From positions 1-32,229 of the forward strand of contig CAMWUW010000019.1 in the NCBI GenBank assembly GCA_947177525.1: a DNA stretch of 32,229 nucleotides, given 5' to 3'. The stretch's first letter is position 1; every line of letters begins with the position of its first letter. The DNA is from an uncultured Bacteroidales bacterium. GTDB lineage: Bacteria; Bacteroidota; Bacteroidia; Bacteroidales; UBA932. The position numbers were made by a program, and so were the translations under genes. Positions 23,935-32,229 of the stretch are shown in pieces. The notes below the pieces were generated by a model. The model was not told the origin of the DNA, ran no database searches, and saw only the letters and a program-made list of their open reading frames with translations.

Positions 23935-24138
23935 ATGGTAACGAATTGGTTATTGGCAATCCTGGACATTGCCCTTATAGTCGCATACGTGCGATTATTT
24001 TCAGATGCTCCCCATGAAGGGAAAGTAGACCATGAAACCGGAGTGAAAATACCCGGACTCAGACATGGAGAAGACTATTCCGATTCTGTGACAGGCGCAA
24101 AAGTCACAGCCTACTATGAAGACTGCGATGAAGAATGA
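23935..24138 (+). CDS. Small single-pass membrane protein in the ThrE operon
   Basis: A 67-residue protein: one transmembrane helix (NWLLAILDIALIVAYVRLF), then a polar, acidic tail (GKVDHETGVKIPGLRHGED and YYEDCDEE). It matches no family I know. Its stop overlaps the start of the exporter gene by 4 bases, so it is translationally coupled and could be an accessory subunit. The ATG at 23935 is chosen; a start at 23884 would add 17 polar residues. A weak -7-like TACCATTG lies near 23866. Confidence 0.6.
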   Translation: MVTNWLLAILDIALIVAYVRLFSDAPHEGKVDHETGVKIPGLRHGEDYSDSVTGAKVTAYYEDCDEE

Positions 24139-24890
24139 TGACGGGACAGCTTTGCACATTCCTGTGTGACTACGCCAGCGTAATGGTCGGTGCAGGAGCA
24201 TCCGGACTCAGGATACAGAAGAACATAGAACGCATGGCACACCATTACGGATGCCGCCCGCTCATTGAACTCACCCCGTCAACAGTAAAGATACAGCTAT
24301 CCACTGCAGACAATGCCCAAAGGGCCTTCAGAAGCGAGGTCGTGGTCCATTCCGGCATAAGTTTCTCTAAAATCAGGAAACTGAGTTCACTGAGCTGGGA
24401 CATCGCGGACAATCTGACAGACGCACAAAGCGCGCTTCTTCGTTTTGGCCAGATATGCAGCGAAAAGCCTCTGGACGGAAGAATAGTACGCGCTCTTGCA
24501 TCTTTCGCCAATGCTTCATTCTGCGAACTGTTCGGCGGGGACATCATATCCATGCTGCTCGTGTTTGCGGCAACATATATCGGATTCTTCGTGAAGCAGT
24601 CACTTATGCGCGGAAAAGTGAACGCCTACATGACCTTCCTGATTTCATCATTCACTGCCGCCATAATAGCTTCAGCAGCTTATGTGTTCTCCCTCGGAAA
24701 CACCCCGGACGTGGCATTGGGCACAAGCGTACTGTTCCTTGTCCCTGGAGTCCCTTATCTTAATTCGGTATGTGACATGCTGACTGGGCATCATCAGCTC
24801 GGAATGGGAAGAATGGTTGAAGCGACGATGCTCACGGCCTGCCTGTCACTCGGTTTCTGCGGAGCAATAGTAATTATGAAAATCGCATGA
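24135..24890 (+). CDS. ThrE-family exporter, large subunit (DUF1212)
   Basis: A 251-residue membrane protein of the threonine/serine exporter family. A soluble N-terminal half (YASVMVGAGASGLRIQKNIERMAHHYG, then LTPSTVKIQLS and FSKIRKLSSLSWDIAD) precedes about five membrane helices including FLVPGVPYLNSVCDMLTGHHQLGMGRMVEA. In actinobacteria ThrE is one protein; here the second half is the next gene. It would export small amino acids such as threonine and serine through the inner membrane. It overlaps both neighbours by 4 bases. Confidence 0.85.
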   Translation: MMTGQLCTFLCDYASVMVGAGASGLRIQKNIERMAHHYGCRPLIELTPSTVKIQLSTADNAQRAFRSEVVVHSGISFSKIRKLSSLSWDIADNLTDAQSALLRFGQICSEKPLDGRIVRALASFANASFCELFGGDIISMLLVFAATYIGFFVKQSLMRGKVNAYMTFLISSFTAAIIASAAYVFSLGNTPDVALGTSVLFLVPGVPYLNSVCDMLTGHHQLGMGRMVEATMLTACLSLGFCGAIVIMKIA

Positions 24891-25390
24891 CCATGGATAC
24901 ATTGATGATGATACTCGAAGATGCACTGTTCGCCTCCATGGCCGGAATAGGATTCGGAAGCATAAGCAACCTGCCATACAGGGCTTTTCCATTCTGTGCC
25001 ATGATAGCGGGCATCGGACATTCACTGAGATTTGTCCTCATCTCCGTTTTCGGGCTCCATATAATATGGGCAAGCCTCGCAGCGGGACTTGCAATCGGCC
25101 TGCTCTCGGTCATGGCCGGAGTGATGATAAAACAGCCGGTGGAATCTCTTTCATTCCCATCGCTGCTGCCGATGATTCCGGGAATGTATGCATACCGGAC
25201 CTTCCAGAATATGCTCGGATGCGTATCTACGTCCTGCCGGGATGAATTCCTGGATTATTTCTACAGGATGTCAGACAATTTTCTGACAGGATGCCTCATC
25301 ATAATCATGCTGGCGGTGGGAGCCGTAGTCCCGATGCTTGCTTTCAGCAGGGCAAGCTTCCAGGTGACAAGGCATATCATGCGGTACTGA
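24887..25390 (+). CDS. ThrE-family exporter, small subunit (DUF3815)
   Basis: A 167-residue membrane protein forming the second half of a split ThrE-type exporter. It has four or five hydrophobic segments with the family block NLPYRAFPFCAMIAGIGHSLRF, then VESLSFPSLLPMIPGMYAYRTFQNML, where the Pro-rich PMIPGMY is typical. The start overlaps the large-subunit stop by 4 bases, so stoichiometric synthesis is likely. It is the last gene of the three-gene operon. The 105 bases after it contain no clear terminator. Confidence 0.85.
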   Translation: MTMDTLMMILEDALFASMAGIGFGSISNLPYRAFPFCAMIAGIGHSLRFVLISVFGLHIIWASLAAGLAIGLLSVMAGVMIKQPVESLSFPSLLPMIPGMYAYRTFQNMLGCVSTSCRDEFLDYFYRMSDNFLTGCLIIIMLAVGAVVPMLAFSRASFQVTRHIMRY

Positions 25391-25495
25391 CACCTGAGTG
25401 GCAGGGAAACATTTAATGACATTTTGCCCCAATATGGTACTGTCCAAATTAAGGCATGTTTATAAGAATTAATATTCCATAACTAACACAAGGTT

Positions 25496-26566
25496 TCAAT
25501 AAATTGCCTCGTACTGTCCGGCGATATGCTTCCATGTATAGCGACGTGAAGCAATCTCTTTCATTGCGCCTCCCGTTTTATCGTTTTGACAAAGCAAGGA
25601 TACCAATGTTTCACAGTCTTTGAAATAGTAGGCTTTATTTTCGGTTGTTTCCCGATTATAGACCACGTCAAACGCTATTATCGGCTTGCCAAATGTCATA
25701 GCCTCAACGAGTGAAGGATTTGTTCCTCCGGCACTATGGCCATGAATGTAACATTCGCATTGATTGCGCAAGGCATACAGTTCGTCCAGATCATATACGG
25801 AATCCACCAGATGCATGTTATCATACGAACCATACTCACTTTTCAAATTACGGCCGTACTCACTGCGATTCCAGTTTCCGACAAAAACCAGGTTCTTTCC
25901 ACTTTTGGCAAAAGCTTCACAAATTGCATGGCTGTTATTTTCCGGCTCAATACGACATACACTAATAGCATAATTTCCAGCTTCCACGCCATATTTCCTT
26001 AAAATTCCAGCCTGCTTTTCCTCTGTCATCGTCCTCTGCGTATGGTCGCCTCCATAAGCTATCAGTACCGACTTCTTGCCGTATGTTTCAGCAACATAGT
26101 CCTGAATACCCTTGTTGTCAGCAACAATCACATCTGCAAATCTCACTGCCATTGCTTCGCTGACACGCAGAAACCATTTGGAGAATTTCCCCCATTTGGC
26201 CCGTTTGTGTTCCAGCCCATCAATATTCACTATAAGCCTTTTCCGGTACAGAAGTCTGAAAACAGGCAGAAAAATACAGCCGGAAACCCCTAAAATGACA
26301 ACAGCATCATAGCCCCGCAAACATTTCAACATAGACAATATGTCGTATGGAGTACTCTGCGCTCCATTCGCATGAAAAAATGGAATGTAATTCAATCGGA
26401 CACCTTTATACGTATCCTGCCGTGTGGAATAATCCTTAGCACTGCAAAAAACAGTATAGCAGACTTCCGGAGAACAATTATCACCGATAATGTTTTCCAC
26501 CAAAGTTTCGAAGCCGCCATATTTAGCCGGCACTCCTTGAATGCCGACAATAGCAACATGTTTCAT
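25496..26566 (-). CDS. Glycosyltransferase (DUF1972 / GT4, rhamnosyltransferase-like)
   Basis: A 356-residue glycosyltransferase of GT-B fold. The N-terminal DUF1972 part begins HVAIVGIQGVPAKYGGFETLVENI and includes VNIDGLEHKRAKWGKFSKWFLR. The C-terminal donor-binding part has AISVCRIEPENNSHAICEAF, VFVGNW and HSAGGTNPSLVEAMTFGKPIIAFD, with the EX7-type glutamate. Related enzymes add rhamnose or other sugars to capsule or lipid-linked polysaccharide at the inner membrane. The donor is unknown. It is downstream of a broken glycosyltransferase and a duplicated fragment, as in a remodelled polysaccharide locus. Confidence 0.88.
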   Translation of the reverse strand: MKHVAIVGIQGVPAKYGGFETLVENIIGDNCSPEVCYTVFCSAKDYSTRQDTYKGVRLNYIPFFHANGAQSTPYDILSMLKCLRGYDAVVILGVSGCIFLPVFRLLYRKRLIVNIDGLEHKRAKWGKFSKWFLRVSEAMAVRFADVIVADNKGIQDYVAETYGKKSVLIAYGGDHTQRTMTEEKQAGILRKYGVEAGNYAISVCRIEPENNSHAICEAFAKSGKNLVFVGNWNRSEYGRNLKSEYGSYDNMHLVDSVYDLDELYALRNQCECYIHGHSAGGTNPSLVEAMTFGKPIIAFDVVYNRETTENKAYYFKDCETLVSLLCQNDKTGGAMKEIASRRYTWKHIAGQYEAIY

Positions 26567-26599
26567 AAATATTGTATTATTTGAGATTTGTTTTCAATA

Positions 26600-26757
26600 A
26601 ACGCAGTACAATGACAAGAAGCCCCCTACTCATGGTTTCCAAAACCATAAGCCCGAATGTCTCGATTAATTTATGTTTGTAAGAAAGATTGAATACAAGA
26701 GATGCCTTATTGCAAAGAAAGACGACATCACCATGTATTGACAAGATTGTCACTTGT
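26600..26757 (-). pseudogene. Fragment of a second GT4 gene (duplicated segment)
   Basis: This stretch aligns without gaps, at an offset of 374 bases, to 26974-27131 inside the neighbouring glycosyltransferase, at roughly three-quarters identity by eye. On the minus strand it reads VTILSIHGDVVFLCNKASLV, then NLSYKHKLIETFGLMVLETM. The counterpart in the neighbour is LTIWSRQENVAPFYNSASLV, then NLSDRHKFIETFGLTPLEAM. It is only about 50 codons of the donor-sugar domain, without start or rest of gene. It overlaps the last codons of the neighbouring gene. Confidence 0.75.
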
Positions 26758-27700
26758 CCGCTTTATCCATTTCGGAAAGAATATATATTATTTTATCTAA
26801 TGTATCCTCCGGATTATACCGTGCCGAATACAATATGGCATTGTCAGATAGTTTGGAATAAAGTTCCTCATCTTCAAATATCTGCCTGATTCTGCCTTCG
26901 ATGGCATTCAGATTCTGTACATCAATTTTATACCCGTTCACATCATCTTCCACCATTTCTGCAATTCCGCCCACCGTCGGAACTATGACAGGAAGTCCGG
27001 CACTCATGGCTTCAAGAGGAGTCAGGCCGAAAGTCTCAATAAATTTATGTCTGTCGGAAAGATTGAGTACAAGAGATGCCGAATTATAAAAAGGAGCGAC
27101 ATTTTCCTGGCGGGACCAGATTGTCAGATGCCCCCCGACATTTGAAAAATCATTGTCTGCGAGCCACTTGTCAATATTCTCTTGCGTATCATTGATTACC
27201 AAAACAAATTTATATTCCGATAATCTTTGGGACAATTGTATAAACTCCCGTGTCCCCTTATAGTCTTTCAATGAAGATAACATCAAGACTGTCTTGCGTG
27301 CAAAGGCCGCATCCGGTGCATATATAAGTCTGTCAGTAAATTCTTTAGGCAAAGCATTGGGAACTACTGCAACTCCATGCGTACGTTTCAGGAATGATGC
27401 CTGATACCTGGAAACACAGATAATCTCGTGCGCCAGCTTTTGCATCATGACAGCCAAGATCTTATAAAAAGCCCCTTTGGCAAAAGCATTTTCATGATAG
27501 TGATATACAACACGTTTCCCAATTACCCGACCTGCCAATGCCGGACCTACAGGCAGCAAGGTATTGATATAGAACACCGTGTCTTTACAGAACAGCCAGC
27601 GGAAGGACAGGAAAAAAGTATAGAGCTGCACAAAGCTATAGCTCAGCATTGTAAGCATTGGATTATTTGAGAACTTATATGGATACGAATGCTTATGCAA
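26750..27700 (-). CDS. GT4 glycosyltransferase lacking its 5' end
   Basis: The frame has a good GT4 C-terminal domain: KTVLMLSSLKDYKGTREFIQL, VPNALPKEF, then KFIETFGLTPLEAMSAGLPVIVP and VGGIAEMVEDDVNGYKID. The acceptor domain starts abruptly: the frame is open back to the hsdR stop codon (27740-27742), reading YGYYAIIILHYENLHKHSYP, with no ATG before 27658 and only a TTG at 27698. GT4 enzymes normally have about 50-70 more N-terminal residues including the first Rossmann strand. The frame is the same as hsdR, separated by one stop codon. Activity is doubtful; it was probably cut when the restriction locus arrived. Confidence 0.75.
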   Translation of the reverse strand: MHKHSYPYKFSNNPMLTMLSYSFVQLYTFFLSFRWLFCKDTVFYINTLLPVGPALAGRVIGKRVVYHYHENAFAKGAFYKILAVMMQKLAHEIICVSRYQASFLKRTHGVAVVPNALPKEFTDRLIYAPDAAFARKTVLMLSSLKDYKGTREFIQLSQRLSEYKFVLVINDTQENIDKWLADNDFSNVGGHLTIWSRQENVAPFYNSASLVLNLSDRHKFIETFGLTPLEAMSAGLPVIVPTVGGIAEMVEDDVNGYKIDVQNLNAIEGRIRQIFEDEELYSKLSDNAILYSARYNPEDTLDKIIYILSEMDKADK

Positions 27701-27739
27701 ATTTTCATAGTGCAGTATAATTATGGCATAATATCCATA

Positions 27740-30700
27740 TTATAACTTTTCTCCCACTTCTTTAAATTTATCGACAAAAGCCACAATTTTTTGAAATACC
27801 GTCTGTTTCTTGCTTAGATACAATGGATTCAATGGACTCATTTTTGGTAAAATATTATTGAAGTCTGTTCCATTCTCACTTGCAAATCTGCGTTTTAAAG
27901 ATAGTTCAATATAATATTTAGCTTCTTTTTCATTCAGATTTTCACTTGCTATCAAAGCAGAAGCCTCTTTTTTCAATTCTTCCTGTGCATATTCATAGAA
28001 TGCTTTTATTATGTCTGCTCTATCAATAAATAAATCCAAGTTCGTTTGGTTAATAAAATCAACAATCATACTTTCCTTGGCCCTGTTGCCGACACTTGAA
28101 CGAATAGTACGACGAATCTCATCTATCAATGAAGCTTTGTCCATCTTCTTAGCATTGTGTTCAAAAACCAGCTCAAGAATATAGTCAAGGTTAATCTCTT
28201 GCGATTTAAGGAGATCAATCTCGAATGTGACATCATCCCAGTCAATTCTCGATTTTTCCTGTTTCTTTCCTTCTCTTTCCCGTCTCAGCCAATCCCGGAT
28301 ATCGTTATAGGTTGATTTATAATCCTGGATTATTCTGTCCGACGGCATTTCAACTTTTTGCATTTGCGCAATATCGTCATCTGTGACAAAATGCTCCTCC
28401 TTGAATGTTTCTATTGCTTCCAGGTTATTAGTATCTACTTTCTGAAAATCTTTGAGTGTGGTATATTCATCATAATTTTGTAATATGTTTTCCATACGCA
28501 AATATTCTCCGAACAGTTTGACAAACTCCTTTTTATCTTGCTCTGCAACAATATTATCAGTATCAGGATATTTATCATTCAGATCTTTGACGATTTCAAC
28601 ATATCCTTTCCGAGCCTCGCCTGAAGCTATGTCTTTAAAGCCTTCCAAATATTCCCTATAACTCTTTTCAAGCACAAAATTGGCGGTCTTCTCATCACCA
28701 AACATAGCTATGGCGTCAATAGTATGCTGTTCAAGGTCTCTGAAAGTTACGATATTGCCGAAAGTCTTGGTTGAGTCATAAATTCTATTAGTGCGGGAAA
28801 AAGCCTGTATCAATCCGTGGAAACGCAAGTTTTTATCGACAAACAGTGTATTCAAAGTTGGAGCGTCAAAACCGGTCAGGAACATACCCACGACGATAAC
28901 AAGGTCTACTTCCTTGTTCTTCACCCTCTTAGCAAGGTCTCTGTAATAGTTCTGGAATTCTTTGCTGTCAACGCCATAACTCTGTCCAAACATAGCATTA
29001 TAATCATTGATGGCTTTTGTCAAGAACTCCTTGGCACTCAAGTCCATTGCTGACGGCTCAAAATTCTCATCGATGATATCACCTTTTGAACATTGTTCCT
29101 CGTTGGCGGCAAAAGAGAATATTGTAGCTATTTTCAACGGTTTTTCCGCATCCTTCTGCAATCGGTTCAATTCTTCGTAATAGCATTTGGCGGCATCAAC
29201 ACTGCTTACGGCAAACATCGCATTAAAGCCTTTATTTGCACCTTCATTGCGGTGGGTCTTGATTCTGAAATTCTGCAATATATATTGCGAAATTTCATTT
29301 ATGCGGGCCGGATGAAGCAATGCCTGCTTATTTTCAGCAGCACTTAGTTTCTGCTCGTCAAGTTCTGTTTCTATATCTTTGAAGCGAGGCCGGACATTAT
29401 TGTAATCGACTTTGAATTTCAAGACTTTTTCATCCCGGATAGCATCCGTTATCACATATGAATGCAATTCCCTGCCGAACACACTTGCAGTTGTTTCAGA
29501 TCCATTTGCATTTCCTCTTCTCACCAGTACGCCATTCACAATCTCATCAGGAAATATTGGAGTACCAGTAAATCCGAACTGATAATACTTTTTGAACTTT
29601 TTCCTCAACTGCTTTTGCGCTTCACCGAATTGAGAACGATGGCACTCATCAAAAATGAAAACTACCTGCTTTTGATATACCGGCAGATTATCCTCACTCT
29701 TCATCAAGTTGTTCAGTTTTTGAATCGTAGTGACGATAATCTTATTGTCCTCCTTATCGATATTACGTTTCAGTCCGGCCGTGCTGTCAGACCCATTCAC
29801 GCTGTCAGGAGAAAAGCGTTGATATTCCTTCATAGTCTGATAGTCCAAGTCCTTGCGGTCTACGACAAAGAATACCTTATCAATAAAGTCCAATTGAGTT
29901 GCCAGACGGGCTGCCTTAAAGCTGGTAAGTGTTTTTCCGGAACCGGTAGTGTGCCAGATATAGCCACCGCCGTCGGTATTCGCCCATTTCTTTGCCTGAT
30001 ACGCACTTCTGATTTTCCACAGCATACGCTCTGTCGCCGCAATCTGATATGGGCGCATTATAAGCAAAGTGTTGTTCGTATCAAAGACCGAATATGTAAA
30101 AATGACATTCAGCAGTGTATTCTTTTGTAAGAAAGTCTCTGTAAAGTCTTTCAAATCCTTTATCGGAACATTGTTCACTCTTGCCCAATTCATCGTAAAG
30201 TCGAAGCTGTTCTTGTTCCGCTCTACTGTATTTGCAAAATAACGGCTGTCCGTGCCGTTTGATATAACATACACCTGAATATACTTGAAAAGGGAATTAT
30301 CACAATTGAAACTTTCTTTGGAATATCTGTGCACTTGGTTGAAGGCTTCGCGGACAGCGACGCCCCGTCTTTTCAGTTCAATCTGCACCAATGGCAGCCC
30401 GTTGACCAGTATTGTGACATCATAACGGTTTGCCTGTGTACCAGTTTGCTCAAATTGATTGATTACCTGTATATTGTTTCGGGCAATATTTTGTTTGTCA
30501 GCAAGGTAGATGTTTTTGATATGCCCGTCATCAAAGACAAAATCATAAATGTGGTTTTCGTGAATTTTACGGGTTTTATCTATCAAAGTATCTCCCGGTT
30601 TATCCAGATATTCTTCAACAAAGCGCAGCCATTCCTTGTCAGTAAACTCCATATCATTAAGTTCCTGAATCTTCATACGGACATTCGCCAACAAGGCCTC

Positions 30701-30880
30701 TGGAGTTGAAATATCCGGACGGTATTCATAGCCCTGACTCACCAAGTCCTGGATAAATTCGCATTCAAGACGCGATTCCGATTGATAAGCAACTGCAGGT
30801 GCATGCAGTTCATTATGCTTGGTATAGTCATCAAGCACTATGAAATTGTTTGATTCTGCTATCGTGTTATATTGTTTCAT
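27740..30880 (-). CDS. hsdR: Type I restriction enzyme subunit R (HsdR)
   Basis: A 1046-residue motor/nuclease subunit. The N-terminal PD-(D/E)xK nuclease core is [19 protein letters not shown] (Asp154, Glu168, Lys170). The SF2 translocase follows: Walker A TTGSGKT (311-317), DECHRSQ (411 on), FGFTGTPIF, and the motif V/VI region [20 protein letters not shown] and [14 protein letters not shown] helical C-terminus would bind the methylase. With HsdM and HsdS it cuts unmethylated foreign DNA after translocation. The ATG at 30880 is chosen because the upstream ATP-binding gene ends at 30867, giving a 14-base overlap; an in-frame alternative at 30940 adds 20 residues. Confidence 0.96.
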   Translation of the reverse strand: MKQYNTIAESNNFIVLDDYTKHNELHAPAVAYQSESRLECEFIQDLVSQGYEYRPDISTPEALLANVRMKIQELNDMEFTDKEWLRFVEEYLDKPGDTLIDKTRKIHENHIYDFVFDDGHIKNIYLADKQNIARNNIQVINQFEQTGTQANRYDVTILVNGLPLVQIELKRRGVAVREAFNQVHRYSKESFNCDNSLFKYIQVYVISNGTDSRYFANTVERNKNSFDFTMNWARVNNVPIKDLKDFTETFLQKNTLLNVIFTYSVFDTNNTLLIMRPYQIAATERMLWKIRSAYQAKKWANTDGGGYIWHTTGSGKTLTSFKAARLATQLDFIDKVFFVVDRKDLDYQTMKEYQRFSPDSVNGSDSTAGLKRNIDKEDNKIIVTTIQKLNNLMKSEDNLPVYQKQVVFIFDECHRSQFGEAQKQLRKKFKKYYQFGFTGTPIFPDEIVNGVLVRRGNANGSETTASVFGRELHSYVITDAIRDEKVLKFKVDYNNVRPRFKDIETELDEQKLSAAENKQALLHPARINEISQYILQNFRIKTHRNEGANKGFNAMFAVSSVDAAKCYYEELNRLQKDAEKPLKIATIFSFAANEEQCSKGDIIDENFEPSAMDLSAKEFLTKAINDYNAMFGQSYGVDSKEFQNYYRDLAKRVKNKEVDLVIVVGMFLTGFDAPTLNTLFVDKNLRFHGLIQAFSRTNRIYDSTKTFGNIVTFRDLEQHTIDAIAMFGDEKTANFVLEKSYREYLEGFKDIASGEARKGYVEIVKDLNDKYPDTDNIVAEQDKKEFVKLFGEYLRMENILQNYDEYTTLKDFQKVDTNNLEAIETFKEEHFVTDDDIAQMQKVEMPSDRIIQDYKSTYNDIRDWLRREREGKKQEKSRIDWDDVTFEIDLLKSQEINLDYILELVFEHNAKKMDKASLIDEIRRTIRSSVGNRAKESMIVDFINQTNLDLFIDRADIIKAFYEYAQEELKKEASALIASENLNEKEAKYYIELSLKRRFASENGTDFNNILPKMSPLNPLYLSKKQTVFQKIVAFVDKFKEVGEKL

Positions 30881-32072
30881 TTTCACGAATGTCTTTAACT
30901 TGTTCCACTCTAAAATGATATGTTGTTCTAATGCTGTCAACCAAAAATGCTATCACCCTTTTATCGTTGTCATCAATTAACGAAATCTCCTCTCCAGAAT
31001 GTTTCCCGTGGCTGCATAGGTTTATGATGCGATTATAGTATGCCTCCCGTGCATCATGCGGTAAGAGTTCTTTCCAGCCTGTATATCCAAGAAATGTCGA
31101 AACTTTCTCCAATATTTGTCGCAGGAAATTATAATGATACTTCTTGATTTCACCTGTTCTTATACCCCTTTCAAGTTCTGTCAGTAGAAAAAGGTGATAG
31201 GAGAAAGGTGAATCGGCAGACTGCTCCACAAGGTGATATGTTCCGTCATTCATCTTTTCCAGCCTGCGTTTTACCGAATGCCTGGGCTTATAATTAAAAC
31301 GCTGGTCGGAATTATTGAATTCATTGTAAAGCACATTATAAAACAACGGGTTATGTGTAGTAATGATGAACTTCAACTCTGATTGACTTGACTTTATCAA
31401 TTCTGCAATATTCACCGCCAATTCTATCAGGTGATTTTCATCCAACGAACTGACAGGATCATCTATAAAGACATACTTCAAATCATCGAATTTGTCAGTT
31501 TCCCTGTCAGTATTCTCTGCGATATTGAGGACCTCCACCACTTGTGCAAGCAAACTGTAAAACAAGCACCAAATCAAGCAGCTCTCCTCGCCTTTTGATA
31601 TCTTTATATTCTCTATCCTCTCAGCATTGCCACTCTCTAAAGAGAATGTAATTTCAGAATAGGCCTTAATTGTAATATCCTTACCACTTGCATCTTTGGC
31701 GGTATATTCCTCGTTAAAACGCGGAGTCAGTTTGTCATTGGTATAATGCTGGAAATGAGTTACGATATTTCTTTCCTGTCCCTGTTCCCTAAGCACCCAG
31801 TCAGTAAAACTGTTTGGCTGGATTCGAAGCTTTCTGTCAGTATCCGATTCCAAATCATTATCCCAATAGAACAAGTCCTCTGTAAAGGCATTATAATATA
31901 AAATTCTAATTTTAGACTCCTCTGTTTCGTCAACTTGCTCCTTCGGAGAAATCAACTCCTTGAATTCGCGGGACAGACGGGTTTTCCCTACACCGTTAAA
32001 GGCGTAGATTAGCTGGACTTTTTTATCGGTATCTCGAAGTTTTTGTGCTATTTCGTTTAATGACTGTCCCAT
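30867..32072 (-). CDS. PrrC-like ATPase / anticodon nuclease candidate in the hsd locus
   Basis: A 401-residue protein lying between hsdS and hsdR. The N-terminal two-thirds is an ABC-type ATPase: Walker [10 protein letters not shown] (24-32), signature KISKGEES (157-164), Walker [17 protein letters not shown] (199-214) and the switch His240 in ITTHNP. The last 110 residues carry Arg318-x3-Glu322 (FLRQILEK) and His355 ([10 protein letters not shown]), a spacing close to the PrrC nuclease triad Arg320, Glu324, His356. PrrC cleaves tRNA-Lys when a phage blocks the type I enzyme it guards. The function here is inferred. The ATG at 32072 starts one base after the hsdS stop. Confidence 0.75.
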   Translation of the reverse strand: MGQSLNEIAQKLRDTDKKVQLIYAFNGVGKTRLSREFKELISPKEQVDETEESKIRILYYNAFTEDLFYWDNDLESDTDRKLRIQPNSFTDWVLREQGQERNIVTHFQHYTNDKLTPRFNEEYTAKDASGKDITIKAYSEITFSLESGNAERIENIKISKGEESCLIWCLFYSLLAQVVEVLNIAENTDRETDKFDDLKYVFIDDPVSSLDENHLIELAVNIAELIKSSQSELKFIITTHNPLFYNVLYNEFNNSDQRFNYKPRHSVKRRLEKMNDGTYHLVEQSADSPFSYHLFLLTELERGIRTGEIKKYHYNFLRQILEKVSTFLGYTGWKELLPHDAREAYYNRIINLCSHGKHSGEEISLIDDNDKRVIAFLVDSIRTTYHFRVEQVKDIRENETI

Positions 32073-32073
32073 A

Positions 32074-32229
32074 TCATGCACTTATTTTCTCGTTTCTAGG
32101 AAATGACAATAATTTGTTTCGGTAATATTCATATTGTTCCTGCACTGCTGTAATCTCCGCCGGAAGCCCCTGCGAAAGGTCGTTTGTCAAAGACTCGAAT
32201 TTGTCAAGGATGGCGACTATGCGCTCTTG
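32074..32229 (-). CDS. hsdS: Type I restriction specificity subunit HsdS (3' end only)
   Basis: The last 51 codons of a specificity subunit run off the right edge of the window. The end reads [20 protein letters not shown], then [20 protein letters not shown] and LSF, the standard second conserved helix of HsdS, which packs against HsdM. Its stop codon precedes the ATP-binding gene by one base. The target-recognition domains and hsdM should lie to the right. Confidence 0.9.
   Translation of the reverse strand, partial: QERIVAILDKFESLTNDLSQGLPAEITAVQEQYEYYRNKLLSFPRNEKISA

Overview
This window is chromosomal DNA from a member of the Bacteroidota, most likely order Bacteroidales. The evidence is: many genes preceded by the Bacteroidetes -7 promoter element TAnnTTTG, usually without a Shine-Dalgarno sequence; family types typical of the gut lineages (short DUF3791/DUF3990 genes, a porin-like beta-barrel, a split ThrE-type exporter, DUF1972 glycosyltransferase, DUF4143 ATPase); and a mid-40s percent GC look. 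I cannot name the genus from sequence alone. No rRNA, tRNA, CRISPR array or intact insertion sequence was seen.

Layout. 1-930: a small unknown gene on the minus strand, its long leader with a strong promoter and a terminator-like hairpin (candidate small RNA), and an orphan BlaI/CopY-type palindrome. 928-4432: tandem-GNAT acetyltransferase, a truncated RibD/DHFR-like gene, an acyltransferase-3 membrane protein and an ATP-grasp enzyme. 4433-5584: a compact minus-strand module DUF3791 / DUF3990 (ADP-ribosyltransferase-like, frameshifted) / small unknown, with its own promoter and a repeat-bearing leader, squeezed between two unrelated genes. 5585-10078: CAT-like acyltransferase, an AraC regulator broken by an in-frame stop, one intact and one decayed alpha/beta hydrolase, and an AAA/DUF4143 ATPase; the intergenic spaces carry degenerate repeats with a 32-bp period. 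10392-13879: the nadB-nadC-nadA operon for de novo NAD synthesis with clear promoter and terminator.

14033-19455: a cyclophilin with a helical insertion, a nitroreductase, a GreA/GreB factor, a lipoprotein, a PfkB sugar kinase, a GNAT acetyltransferase and a small unknown. 19483-21430: an ECF sigma factor translationally coupled to a small membrane protein (possible anti-sigma factor), a YdeI-like protein and a Dabb protein with an internal deletion. 21635-25390: YaaA peroxide-stress protein, a porin-like protein behind a perfectly duplicated promoter, and a three-gene coupled operon for a ThrE-type amino-acid exporter. 25496-27700: glycosyltransferases, one lacking its 5' end, plus a duplicated glycosyltransferase fragment. 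27740-32229: a type I restriction-modification locus read leftwards (hsdS 3' end, PrrC-like ATPase/anticodon-nuclease candidate, hsdR), with the same relative order as the E. coli prr locus.

Metabolic genes are intact, while the accessory stretches show many broken genes (DHFR-like, DUF3990, AraC, alpha/beta hydrolase, Dabb, glycosyltransferases). This suggests frequent module insertion and decay between conserved genes. The best candidates for new biology are the DUF3791/DUF3990 module with its repeat leader, the PrrC-like guard gene, the candidate leader RNA at 332-567, and the 32-bp-period repeats.
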